Shown here: piece after piece, positions 1 through 8,012 of the stretch
Layout of the letters: each line of letters starts with the position of its first letter
Numbering within the stretch: position 1 is the stretch's first letter
From: Bacteroidales bacterium
GTDB taxonomy: Bacteria > Bacteroidota > Bacteroidia > Bacteroidales > 4484-276
Length of the DNA: 14,370 nt
Direction: 5' to 3'
NCBI GenBank assembly: GCA_029939965.1
Contig: JAOZRY010000032.1
Span: 1 to 14,370, forward strand
Program-made: the position numbers and the translations under genes
Notes under the pieces: model-generated
Seen by the model: only the letters and a program-made list of their open reading frames with translations
What the model was told of the DNA's origin: nothing
The model's database searches: none

Positions 1-1
1 A

Positions 2-190
2 TCGTTGCATGTATTTATGCTGGAAAAGAAAAAGGAATATGCCATAAGGTTTAATACTGATCTTCCGAGCCTTACAAATGTTGAAACAACCGTAAAAATG
101 AAAAGCTCAATCGAGCAGGTCAATTATAAACTTCTGTCATTGCCTCTGTATTTGGTTAATTATTTTGATGAGATAGAAATCCCCAAATAA
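2..190 (+). CDS. C-terminal end of a truncated, unidentified protein
   Basis: The reading frame is open from the first full codon at the window edge to a TAA at 188-190, giving 62 or 63 residues. A TTG lies at 5-7, but nothing supports it as a start: no ribosome site is visible and the frame stays open upstream, so this is most simply the tail of a longer gene beginning outside the window. The segment is lysine-rich at first (MLEKKKEY) and ends in a hydrophobic/acidic stretch (LPLYLVNYFDEIEIPK). I see no catalytic motif, membrane helix or known domain, so no function is proposed. Codon use looks like that of the other genes here. It converges on the minus-strand gene ending at 521. Confidence 0.5.
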   Translation, partial: SLHVFMLEKKKEYAIRFNTDLPSLTNVETTVKMKSSIEQVNYKLLSLPLYLVNYFDEIEIPK

Positions 191-256
191 AAAACCACCC
201 TTTTAAATTGTAGATTTTTAAATGTTATTAAACTTGAATTTGGCCGGGTTTTATTC

Positions 257-281
257 AGGGTTTGTCTCAAAGTTAAGTCCT
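257..281. repeat. Degenerate copy of the 442-466 palindrome
   Basis: Bases 258-283 match 443-468 at 21 of 26 positions without gaps, so this is a diverged direct copy of the intact palindrome. Most substitutions keep the fold: G260/T278, T261/G277 and G264/T274 become wobble pairs, and only T265/T273 is unpaired in the stem. Retained pairing despite divergence suggests either selection on structure or a common origin as element ends. Confidence 0.5.
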
Positions 282-348
282 GACTTGGTTACAGTGGCCT
301 CCAAGTCAAGTCAACAATCCATCAAAGCCAATAGGTTTCAGTCATCTC

Positions 349-426
349 AGTCATCCGATGAATTGTTTAAGCAGTTGCACAAAAGTTCAAAAATACATAC
401 AGCCCGGGCTGATTCATCGGATGACT
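349..426. repeat. 15-bp perfect inverted repeat, 48-base spacer
   Basis: AGTCATCCGATGAAT at 349-363 is the exact reverse complement of 412-426. Two more inward pairs are possible as G-T wobbles (364/411 and 365/410). The spacer contains the self-complementary AGCCCGGGCT at 401-410. Just upstream the arm start is echoed as a direct repeat (TCAGTCATC twice around 339-356). A perfect 15-bp arm is unlikely by chance in intergenic DNA. It is consistent with a REP/BIME-like unit or a small non-autonomous element, which only a genome-wide copy count would settle. Confidence 0.6.
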
Positions 427-431
427 TTCAG

Positions 432-466
432 ATAAAGTAAAAGGGTTTGACTTAAAGTCAAACCCT
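432..466 (-). terminator. Intrinsic terminator for the giant minus-strand gene
   Basis: A near-perfect palindrome lies at 442-466, with 12-base arms around one central base. Read on the minus strand, it is followed by a U-rich run (TTTTACTTTATC). It sits about 55 bases downstream of the stop codon of the 2346-residue gene. On the plus strand the hairpin is followed by GAATTCTCC, with no U tract, so it should work mainly for minus-strand transcripts. Confidence 0.7.
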
Positions 467-520
467 GAATTCTCCGACTCATTTCTGAGCGAACCTAATA
501 ATAAAAAACCTCCTGTTTGT

Positions 521-3500
521 TTAAAAGAGTACTATTCGTTGGGTGTATGTTTTGTTTTCGGATACGAGTTTTACAAGATAAATACCTTTTTGAAGATTGC
601 TCAAATCAAGATCAACCTTCCCGGCCGGAATATTCCGGTTAAGTAATTTTTGTCCGCTGGCATCATAAATGGTTATTTCCGCTTCTTCTTTCAATCCTTC
701 AATCCATACTTTTCCATTTGATGGGTTGGGATAGATGGAGATATTCGCGCCTCTGTTGTTTCCTGTTTCTATTGATGAAATGTTTACATCTTTTACAACT
801 GAAAGTCCTTCGCGGACAAAGTTTCCATCTGAATTTGGTAGTGATTCATCAAGTTCAACATTCAGATTTTGCTCGTGGAGGGTGATAGTATTGATGATTG
901 AGAAATAAATTTTTTCACCATCCGAAAAGCCATCTTTTTGGAAGGTTGTAGCATCATCAGCAAAAATCGAAATAGCTGTATTGTCGGATACCGGAGCTAT
1001 GCCACAGCATTTTCCTTGTTGATTAAATGCACCGATCCAGCAGTTATTATCAAAATTAAAATGAGCTAAAACATCCGGCGGAAAAACAACAATGTGTGAT
1101 GAGGCTGTTTTAACAGGGATATTCCAACCTGCAATATTGGGGTATAACCAATTGGTTTTTGCCGTGGTAGTTTTGTTTGGTGATTCCGGAAAGATAATTT
1201 CGCCGGGGGCATCCATCAGCAGGCTATATGCTTTACCGGTTTCTAATGCATCCAGTGTTTGGATGTTGTATTCGGGCCAGTAAATTCGTGTTCCGGCTAT
1301 CTCTTTAATCAGAACAACACTGGCTTTTGATGATCCTCCATCGAGTAGCTCCATAATTGTAACATCTGCCGGACATATAACCGGTAAAATTGACCATGAA
1401 GCCGGAACAGCACAGGTTAGCTCTGGTTCAGCATGGCCTGTAATGTTTAAGGTTGCATCATCTTCCATTTTAATAAAGAAACCGGCGTGGTGCTCCCAGT
1501 TTTTTAATGTTCCGATTCCTGCACCGGGCCAATACATTTCCTCGTAATTATATATTAGTGTAAGTTGATTGGAAATGGGACTGAAGATTTCAGCAATATC
1601 ATTGTTCTGGGGCATAATAAAACTCGATAATCCCTGCCAGCCTTTGTTTAGATTAATATTCTGTGTGAGTACAGGCATGGGAGTTATGGCTATTTCGACC
1701 GGTGTGGTAATGCCAGGAAAAACATATTGCCCGTAAGTAATTGTTTCCTCGAAATTTTCGGCTGTTATTAAAAGGTCATAAATCCCGGGTTCCACAAAAT
1801 CAATTATGCAATAGCCTTCCTGTTGAGTTATTCCAAACCAGTTGGTTCCTAATAATTCAATCGTGGCATTTTCTACCGGGCCTTTGTTCTGGTCATCGCC
1901 AACATAAATTTTTAATCCTCCCAGTGCCGGAGAGTTATTAATTATTACGGTGTAATCTTCCGCTTCGCCATAGCTGTATGTTGCACAAGGATCGGAGCTG
2001 CTACTGTTCCAATTGGTACGAACGCGCAAACGATGTGTACCTGCCTGAGCCGAAACAGGTATATTAAGGGCAGTTGTATAGGTTTGTGTATTAAGTGGCA
2101 AAATAAAATCTTCGATTAACATTTCGCTTTCTGCAAATTCAAAATCATCATTCAAATCAATCCAGAGCGATACATATTGAGCGTTGTAGTTGGATGATAG
2201 CTCAAGCTGGTATGGGTATCCGCAGCCCAATTCCGTTTGCATTGAAGTAAAATCGCCATAGCCATCCCCGCTACATCCTGATGCTTCATTTATAATGTCA
2301 TTGAGGATAAATGTATCAAGCCCATCGCCTTCAGTGCATCCATTTTCGTAAAGTGCATTGGTGCAATAGGATGGGGGAATTTGGGTGAGAACAACAGTAA
2401 TATTTGTATTTTCTTCGGGCTTAATTTCAATGCCATTAACAATATTCTCAATATATCCATCAGCCGAAACCCTAATATTATAGAATCCTGTAGGAATATC
2501 CACAATGTTAAACTCACCAAGGTTATTAGTCAGTTGATTAAAAGATGTCCCGATTATTTCTACCAGCGCATTTTCGATGAGTGCGCCACCATCAGCATCT
2601 TTGACAATACCCGAAAGTTTTCCGGGTTCTTCCGGGATTCCGGAAACTTCAATGTTGTCGATGTTCCATTTTTCGATATTCCACGAATCCTCGCCATGAG
2701 CAACAAAAGTGACCCTGAAAATTTCACCGCTGGCATATTCCGAAATGTCAATCGTTTCCGTGATAAAGCCAAAAGTTCCATCATCATTGGTATAATTTGC
2801 CAGGTTATAATAATCACCGTTAGGATAGACCAAGCGAACCGTTATCTGCTCCAGTGTTCCGGCCGAAAATTCCTCGTAGGCAATATCGTATGACAAAGTA
2901 ATAATATCATCTGGTTCGCCATTCAGTAAATAACTCCGTAACTCTTGCGAATAATCCAATATTCTTGGGCCAAATGTAAATTTTGCTGAGGGTACATCGT
3001 TTCCAAATTCATCATCAATCACCCAGTTAATTCCGGTTGTTGTCCAGATGTTTGTTTCGAAATCCGCCGAGATCCAGTCTTCAAAAAATGGCAACTCGAA
3101 AGGTGGAATATATTCCCAGTGAATCCGGTTGAACAAATCATTTTCATAATCCGGGCCTGAAAAATCGCCTGTAACCTCATCGAAATATACATTACCATTA
3201 TCTACATTTTTGGTAATATTGTGTGCCATGCCGGTTGTGTTGGGCGAAAAATTTGCATTTTCAATTATCAAATCCGCACCATTGTCAATGGTTAAACATG
3301 TGCCTCCCGGCAGTCCATAAGCAAATGAACAATTATGGAAAGCACCTTCGGGCCACACGTAAGCTCCACTGTGAATATTTATTCCTTCCAAATCCATATA
3401 AATAAATATGGTGTGGATGGCTGCAATATCGCCTCCCGGGTATATGTCGAAGGAATAATTAAGTTTTGAGGTACCGTGATTTACAGAAATATGGTCTTCC

Positions 3501-6500
3501 TCCGTACCTTCCAAAACCAGCGTTCCACCATAGTTTACCTCAAGAGCTTCGCCCAAAGTAATTTCACTGCCGGGCATAAAGTATGCTAGGCCTTCATCAA
3601 CATTAAAAGTTCCATTCACCCCAAGGGAAACGTTTTCGTTTACGATAAAATAATCAGAGGGTTTTCTGATGGTTAAATCATAAAAGACCTCATTCTCCTC
3701 AAAATTATTTTCTCCGGAGCCATCGAATATTACTTCTCCGGTAAGCTCATCAAAATGGGCAGGAGTTTGATTGTTGTTGAACTGACCAAAGATACGCATG
3801 GTTTCCGGGGCTTCAAAGTTGCCGCCATTAAGATTAAAATCGCCGTTAATATCCAGAATTCCGGTGGCCACCAGATTTGCTGCAAGGGCTTTACTTTTTT
3901 TACTGCTTTTATCTACAACTACATTAAATAGGTTTGCTCCTTCCACTGAGTGTAATGAAGCATCCTCTTCATAGCCGATCAATTCGATGGTGCCACCAGT
4001 TGGATTAAAATCGTCACGATGAATATGCAAACTTCCGTTGATTCGGATGAGTCCTCCGGTAATATTGGTTTCCAGATTGTAACTTGCCGAATTAAAAATC
4101 TTGATTCCATTATCGTGAACATCAATTAATCCATCTGTCATAGTGATGGAAGCATCTGCGGCAAATGGCCAAAACCCCATTCCGTTTCCACCATGAAGGT
4201 GTAATTCACCACCGGAAATTTCGAGGTTTCCATTCAGGTCGAAATAACTTGTTGCATCTTGGTGGAGGCTTGCTGTTCCTGATGTGATGATAATTGTACC
4301 ATAAATGCCGTTATCATCGAGGTCGTTGGCCAGAAAATAGCCGCCATTAACACGCATAGTTCCCTGAGTCCAGTCGTAATGCTGTACACCCGTTGTGTTT
4401 TCGCGTATCCGTAATTCACCACCAGATTTGTTTAACTCCATTTCCCAAAATGCACCCCCATACGAAGTTTGGATTCCGGTTCCATTAAAAATAACACGGC
4501 TACTGCCATGGTTAAATCCCCAGGCTTCATCGTTCCAGTCGCCTTTGATATATACATCGTTGCCCATGGTTTTAAACAGGCCTTCTTCGATCAATAAATC
4601 ACCACGGATTTCGATATCACCCGAAAGTTGTGCCCAGTTTGCGCAACTTATAGTGAGGTCGTTAAAATAACTACCTGGTTCGCTGTTAATGACAATACCA
4701 CCACTACCGGCATAATCGAAAATTGCTTTTCCATTAACGAAGCTAAATTTGCTTCCCGGATAACTTAGGAAAGGGCCTTCGAAAATTGTATTGTACAAGG
4801 CCCACTGAATAAATTCGGCACCATCATCAATAATAAACTGACCATGTATTTTCAGGGGTTCTATTCCCGGGCAATTATCGTAAGCAACAAATGCCCCACC
4901 TGTTTTACTGATTCGTAAATTGTTGAAGCGGCAATTTTCTGATTTTACATGTATGATGGAATTTTCGGTTCCCCAAAATTTTACGGTTCCTTCATCAGGG
5001 TCGGTGTATGATTCTTCTGCAAAAGTCCAGTCGCCCTCAACCCACATTTCAGCATTTCCTGTAAAATCGAGATGACCATGAGCGGCCATCTCCACATCAT
5101 TACCACAATAAACTTTCAATCCAGGATTGTTAATTTCTACCACTCCATCCACAAAAAAATTATCTTGAATATTCAGATTGTAATTGGTTAAGGTAATGAG
5201 TCCTCCGGTAAGGATATTTAATTTCCCACAGTGGGCTTCCGCAAAATAGATATTCGGATCATTTACTCTGTTTGGGATTGCCACATCATCGCCCCATCCC
5301 GGAACAACTCCTCCAACCCAGTTACCGGTGTTGTGCCAGTTTCTGTCAACATTGCCTGTCCAGATGTAAGCATTTTCTATTTTTAAACTAAATATACCAC
5401 TCCCCATTTGTTTGGCAAATATTACGAAACCATAATCATCTTCTGTATCCACATTAACAATAAACGAATCTTCGGTTCCACCATAATTATCCGAAATATA
5501 ATTGGCCTCGGAAATATCTTTGATGTAATTGCCGTCAGTAGAACTCATAAAGGCCATGTCGATATCCATTCCCCCGCTTATCCTGTGCATTCTAAAATAA
5601 TATTGACCCGGAGTGAGGTGAATGTCGTAAATTTTTACAATTTCATCATCGTGCCAGTTGAGCTGTGTAGATGCTCCGGGTGTAAGAACCAGATCATCAT
5701 TGCCACCTTCGTATTGTATATAGTTGGTTCTCGAACATCCATAAGGTTTATGTTTTACACCACGAGGTTCAGCACTTAAATGATTTCCATCGAGAACAAT
5801 GAAATTGGTGTTTCGGCCATAAGCATATTGCAAAATTGGCTCCTCGTTAAAATCTTCATCATCAAACAACTGCAATTGCCAGTGGCAGTTTAACGAATCG
5901 GTGTGGCTGCCAATAACTGACCACGACGGGTGATTATGCTCGTGCAAATAAAACTTCGACACACGATCGTTTTCATAAAGATGACCATCTGCCATGGTGC
6001 TAATACCTCCACCGGCATTAATAATAAAATTACCCCAGGAGCCATCGGCACCAGCAATATAGGGTTCCATTTCAGGATCGCGGAGGTGGATCATTATTCT
6101 GCATTTTGTGGAACTTACCCCGGGAGGAATAAGCCAGTTGTACATACCTGTATTTGGAATATCAAACCCTACCGGTTGCATTGAAAGGCCTCCATCGATG
6201 GAATAAAAAATATCTGTCCACGATCCTTCTACATCATCCGAATCCCATAAAATTTCAGCATAATTTCCAACATTGTAAACCTCACCCTCACCATCGTTGC
6301 TGAAACGAGGATCGCCATGGGGTACTCTAATCTTTACGTGCGATCCTTTTTGCCCGCCTTTGGTTGCTCTTACTGTCATGTCGATGCTCCACCGGCTCAC
6401 CCAAACAATATGCCTCGGAGGGCTATGGGTGTAATGAGTTATGGCCATATCGGTAGCGTCATTATATCCTACTCCTGTGGTTGAATGCCCTGGAATACTT

Positions 6501-7561
6501 ACTATAAGTGGCTTTCCGTCATCGATATCATTTTTGGTTCTTGTCCATAAAAATGTGTAATAATCTTCAATATCAAAACTATAACCCCTCGAATTGTTTG
6601 CTACCTGAATCATTCCATTGTCCAACATATACGATTTTGTATTTCCTGTTAATGTATCCGTATCCATACCCAAAGCCAGATCGCGTTGTAAATTGGAAAC
6701 ATTGTAATCCCAATGACATGAATAATCCGGGGGGTCGCTCAGAGTATCATATCTCTGGTAATGCCACGAAACGAAGTAGGGGTATTTATAATCCGTAATT
6801 TCGGAGCGGTTGTCGTACCAGGCAAAAAGCATTGCAGCTGCGGTAGGGCTACATCCATAGCTCCAGTCATAAAAAGGCATATACACATGATCGGGGATAT
6901 ATTTGTCGGCTTTGCCCGAAACTGTAAAACCATCCTGATATTTTTCCCACAAGTATTTAAAATCTCCGGTTTCGCAAAAATGTTTGGCTTCGGTTTTTCG
7001 CAAATTATATTCGGAAGTGGTTTTTATGCCGCCGGTTGGCGATGTGCAAATGTATTTGGTCTCCCCTGCGTTGGTAATTTCCTGCCAGGTATTGAAATGA
7101 TTCAGATAGTAAATTTTACCAAAAGTCACCTCTTGCTCCAAAAAGGCTTTCTTCGACAGTTCTTTTGTTTTATACTTTAATGCATAGTCCGACGAAAGAC
7201 ACTTGGCATATTCGAGCATTACCGGCATGTTATTTCTGGCACCAATAAGAAAATGCCCAAAATTATCTCCGCCCCACTGGTTAAATTTGTCGCCCGATTT
7301 GCGGAAATCAGAGCATGTTGTAAGTATATCAGTTTCCGTAGGAAATGTATTCCCAATTGAATAGTTAAATTGCCAGGCGATAATTTTATTGTCTTTTCCA
7401 TAATAAGGTATAGGCTCGGCAGGATAAACATCGCCCCAAAGTGCCTCTGCGTTCCGGTTGGCAATTTTAGTTATTTCTTTTATTGGAATCAATTCGTAAT
7501 CCTGACCCATCGCCAGGATAGAAATCATAATTGCAATTAATAATGTTGTAAAGGTTTTCAT
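521..7561 (-). CDS. Giant T9SS-exported multidomain protein with C39-like cysteine peptidase
   Basis: This is a 2346-residue exported protein, probably surface-attached or released by type IX secretion. Residues 1-19 form a signal peptide. Residues about 20-220 resemble the propeptide of C10/C39-type peptidases. The peptidase core has a likely nucleophile C237 in YGCSPTAAAM and a likely catalytic H359 in PGHSTTGVGYND; the glutamine usually found just before the Cys is not obvious. Next come an Ig-like domain (about 410-505), a WTGN...NW motif near 732-765, and a long beta-helix-like region (about 765-1480). A choice-of-anchor-J domain (about 1487-1642) follows, then a carboxypeptidase-regulatory-like domain (1646-1726), a GEVED domain (1732-1874) and a second regulatory-like domain (1880-1961). 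A duplicated tryptophan module (about 1963-2125) leads to a sorting tail (YPNPSNGKV... to RIVLF, about 2272-2346). The start is supported by AAAGGAG about 9 bases upstream. The substrate is unknown, and an adhesin or matrix role alongside proteolysis is possible. Confidence 0.9.
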   Translation of the reverse strand: MKTFTTLLIAIMISILAMGQDYELIPIKEITKIANRNAEALWGDVYPAEPIPYYGKDNKIIAWQFNYSIGNTFPTETDILTTCSDFRKSGDKFNQWGGDNFGHFLIGARNNMPVMLEYAKCLSSDYALKYKTKELSKKAFLEQEVTFGKIYYLNHFNTWQEITNAGETKYICTSPTGGIKTTSEYNLRKTEAKHFCETGDFKYLWEKYQDGFTVSGKADKYIPDHVYMPFYDWSYGCSPTAAAMLFAWYDNRSEITDYKYPYFVSWHYQRYDTLSDPPDYSCHWDYNVSNLQRDLALGMDTDTLTGNTKSYMLDNGMIQVANNSRGYSFDIEDYYTFLWTRTKNDIDDGKPLIVSIPGHSTTGVGYNDATDMAITHYTHSPPRHIVWVSRWSIDMTVRATKGGQKGSHVKIRVPHGDPRFSNDGEGEVYNVGNYAEILWDSDDVEGSWTDIFYSIDGGLSMQPVGFDIPNTGMYNWLIPPGVSSTKCRIMIHLRDPEMEPYIAGADGSWGNFIINAGGGISTMADGHLYENDRVSKFYLHEHNHPSWSVIGSHTDSLNCHWQLQLFDDEDFNEEPILQYAYGRNTNFIVLDGNHLSAEPRGVKHKPYGCSRTNYIQYEGGNDDLVLTPGASTQLNWHDDEIVKIYDIHLTPGQYYFRMHRISGGMDIDMAFMSSTDGNYIKDISEANYISDNYGGTEDSFIVNVDTEDDYGFVIFAKQMGSGIFSLKIENAYIWTGNVDRNWHNTGNWVGGVVPGWGDDVAIPNRVNDPNIYFAEAHCGKLNILTGGLITLTNYNLNIQDNFFVDGVVEINNPGLKVYCGNDVEMAAHGHLDFTGNAEMWVEGDWTFAEESYTDPDEGTVKFWGTENSIIHVKSENCRFNNLRISKTGGAFVAYDNCPGIEPLKIHGQFIIDDGAEFIQWALYNTIFEGPFLSYPGSKFSFVNGKAIFDYAGSGGIVINSEPGSYFNDLTISCANWAQLSGDIEIRGDLLIEEGLFKTMGNDVYIKGDWNDEAWGFNHGSSRVIFNGTGIQTSYGGAFWEMELNKSGGELRIRENTTGVQHYDWTQGTMRVNGGYFLANDLDDNGIYGTIIITSGTASLHQDATSYFDLNGNLEISGGELHLHGGNGMGFWPFAADASITMTDGLIDVHDNGIKIFNSASYNLETNITGGLIRINGSLHIHRDDFNPTGGTIELIGYEEDASLHSVEGANLFNVVVDKSSKKSKALAANLVATGILDINGDFNLNGGNFEAPETMRIFGQFNNNQTPAHFDELTGEVIFDGSGENNFEENEVFYDLTIRKPSDYFIVNENVSLGVNGTFNVDEGLAYFMPGSEITLGEALEVNYGGTLVLEGTEEDHISVNHGTSKLNYSFDIYPGGDIAAIHTIFIYMDLEGINIHSGAYVWPEGAFHNCSFAYGLPGGTCLTIDNGADLIIENANFSPNTTGMAHNITKNVDNGNVYFDEVTGDFSGPDYENDLFNRIHWEYIPPFELPFFEDWISADFETNIWTTTGINWVIDDEFGNDVPSAKFTFGPRILDYSQELRSYLLNGEPDDIITLSYDIAYEEFSAGTLEQITVRLVYPNGDYYNLANYTNDDGTFGFITETIDISEYASGEIFRVTFVAHGEDSWNIEKWNIDNIEVSGIPEEPGKLSGIVKDADGGALIENALVEIIGTSFNQLTNNLGEFNIVDIPTGFYNIRVSADGYIENIVNGIEIKPEENTNITVVLTQIPPSYCTNALYENGCTEGDGLDTFILNDIINEASGCSGDGYGDFTSMQTELGCGYPYQLELSSNYNAQYVSLWIDLNDDFEFAESEMLIEDFILPLNTQTYTTALNIPVSAQAGTHRLRVRTNWNSSSSDPCATYSYGEAEDYTVIINNSPALGGLKIYVGDDQNKGPVENATIELLGTNWFGITQQEGYCIIDFVEPGIYDLLITAENFEETITYGQYVFPGITTPVEIAITPMPVLTQNINLNKGWQGLSSFIMPQNNDIAEIFSPISNQLTLIYNYEEMYWPGAGIGTLKNWEHHAGFFIKMEDDATLNITGHAEPELTCAVPASWSILPVICPADVTIMELLDGGSSKASVVLIKEIAGTRIYWPEYNIQTLDALETGKAYSLLMDAPGEIIFPESPNKTTTAKTNWLYPNIAGWNIPVKTASSHIVVFPPDVLAHFNFDNNCWIGAFNQQGKCCGIAPVSDNTAISIFADDATTFQKDGFSDGEKIYFSIINTITLHEQNLNVELDESLPNSDGNFVREGLSVVKDVNISSIETGNNRGANISIYPNPSNGKVWIEGLKEEAEITIYDASGQKLLNRNIPAGKVDLDLSNLQKGIYLVKLVSENKTYTQRIVLF

Positions 7562-7569
7562 AATTTTTG

Positions 7570-7576
7570 CTCCTTT
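7570..7576 (-). promoter_or_regulatory. Shine-Dalgarno-like ribosome site
   Basis: On the minus strand, AAAGGAGC precedes ATG 7561 with about 8-9 bases of A/T-rich spacer. Clear Shine-Dalgarno sites are not the rule in Bacteroidota. This one supports the chosen start, which is also directly followed by a convincing signal peptide. Confidence 0.6.
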
Positions 7577-7603
7577 CTTTGTTGTTGTGTAAATTGTTAT
7601 TGA

Positions 7604-7666
7604 GTTATTCGATATTCAACATTCAGTATTCAGTATTCAATATTCAGTATTCGATATTCGATATTC
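7604..7666. repeat. Nine tandem 7-bp units upstream of the giant gene
   Basis: The stretch reads as consecutive heptamers on the plus strand: GTTATTC, GATATTC, AACATTC, AGTATTC, AGTATTC, AATATTC, AGTATTC, GATATTC, GATATTC. All nine end in ATTC, with variation confined to the first three bases. The array lies 43 bases before ATG 7561 on the coding strand of the giant gene, so it falls in its leader or promoter. No TAnnTTTG box is visible between the array and the start codon. A copy-number change would alter promoter or leader spacing in 7-bp steps. Confidence 0.8.
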
Positions 7667-7685
7667 CATTATCTTCCTTCCTTTA

Positions 7686-7922
7686 TTACGGTGCATCTGC
7701 AATCATCAAAACCATTGTTATTAATACAATACTCAAACTTATTGCTGTAAGTATTTTTTCTGTTTTTTGTGATACTTCTATCATAAAACTACGAATGATT
7801 AAAATTATTAACAAAGCTGCAACACTTGCTAACCATCTGAAATGCGACTGAAAAATTGCAGCTAACACAAAAATGATAACCAAACCTATGATGCATGAAA
7901 TGTTTGTAAGCTGATTTTGCAT
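7686..7922 (-). CDS. Small three-helix membrane protein, unknown function
   Basis: This encodes 78 residues with three strongly hydrophobic segments, roughly 8-26, 29-48 and 58-75. They are separated by short polar linkers (QSHFR and EVSQKTEK), a pattern typical of a real small inner-membrane protein. It ends in TAA at 7686 and starts at ATG 7922. On the minus strand TAGTTTTG (7927-7934) fits the Bacteroidota -7 consensus, but it is so close to the ATG that a transcript from it would be leaderless or start inside the gene, and no -33 element is seen. The gene lies 90 bases after the CBM9-AraC regulator gene and 124 bases before the giant peptidase gene, all in one direction, so cotranscription is possible. 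No family is recognised. The opposite-strand frame here lacks such features. Confidence 0.6.
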   Translation of the reverse strand: MQNQLTNISCIIGLVIIFVLAAIFQSHFRWLASVAALLIILIIRSFMIEVSQKTEKILTAISLSIVLITMVLMIADAP

Positions 7923-8012
7923 GACACAAAACTAACTTCGGGAAGGAAAATGGTTATGGTGGATTGCGACAAGAGTATGGAAAATTACGCCAGATGCACT
8001 AATTTACAAGGA

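Larger units (their letters stand above)
191..520. other. Non-coding region with several inverted repeats
   Basis: This gap separates two convergent genes. It contains four potential hairpins: 257-281, 281-288 paired with 301-308 (TGACTTGG / CCAAGTCA), 349-363 paired with 412-426, and 442-466. There is also a 10-bp palindrome, AGCCCGGGCT, at 401-410. A 72-codon frame from ATG 222 to 440 overlaps most of this. It lacks a ribosome site, is low-complexity and serine-rich, and its codons are constrained by the palindromes, so I treat the region as non-coding. It may be a REP-like or palindrome-bounded mobile element, or a structured 3' region of the minus-strand transcript. Confidence 0.55.

Noticed and set aside
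222..440. 72-codon plus-strand frame in the hairpin region
   Set aside because: It has no ribosome site, is serine-rich and low-complexity, and spans most of the inverted repeats. The base sequence is better explained by DNA or RNA structure.
2381..2893. 170-codon plus-strand frame
   Set aside because: It is fully antisense to the giant gene in the anchor-J and regulatory-like domain region, with no start signal or domain; a shadow frame.
6761..7180. 139-codon plus-strand frame
   Set aside because: It is antisense to the propeptide and peptidase region, whose own frame shows clear motifs; a shadow frame.
7604..7666. CRISPR array
   Set aside because: The units are 7 bp and directly adjacent, with no spacers, and no cas genes are present.
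7567..7851. 94-codon plus-strand frame across the heptad repeats and the small membrane gene
   Set aside because: Its N-terminal part is only a translation of the repeat array, and the minus-strand frame shows the better membrane-protein pattern.
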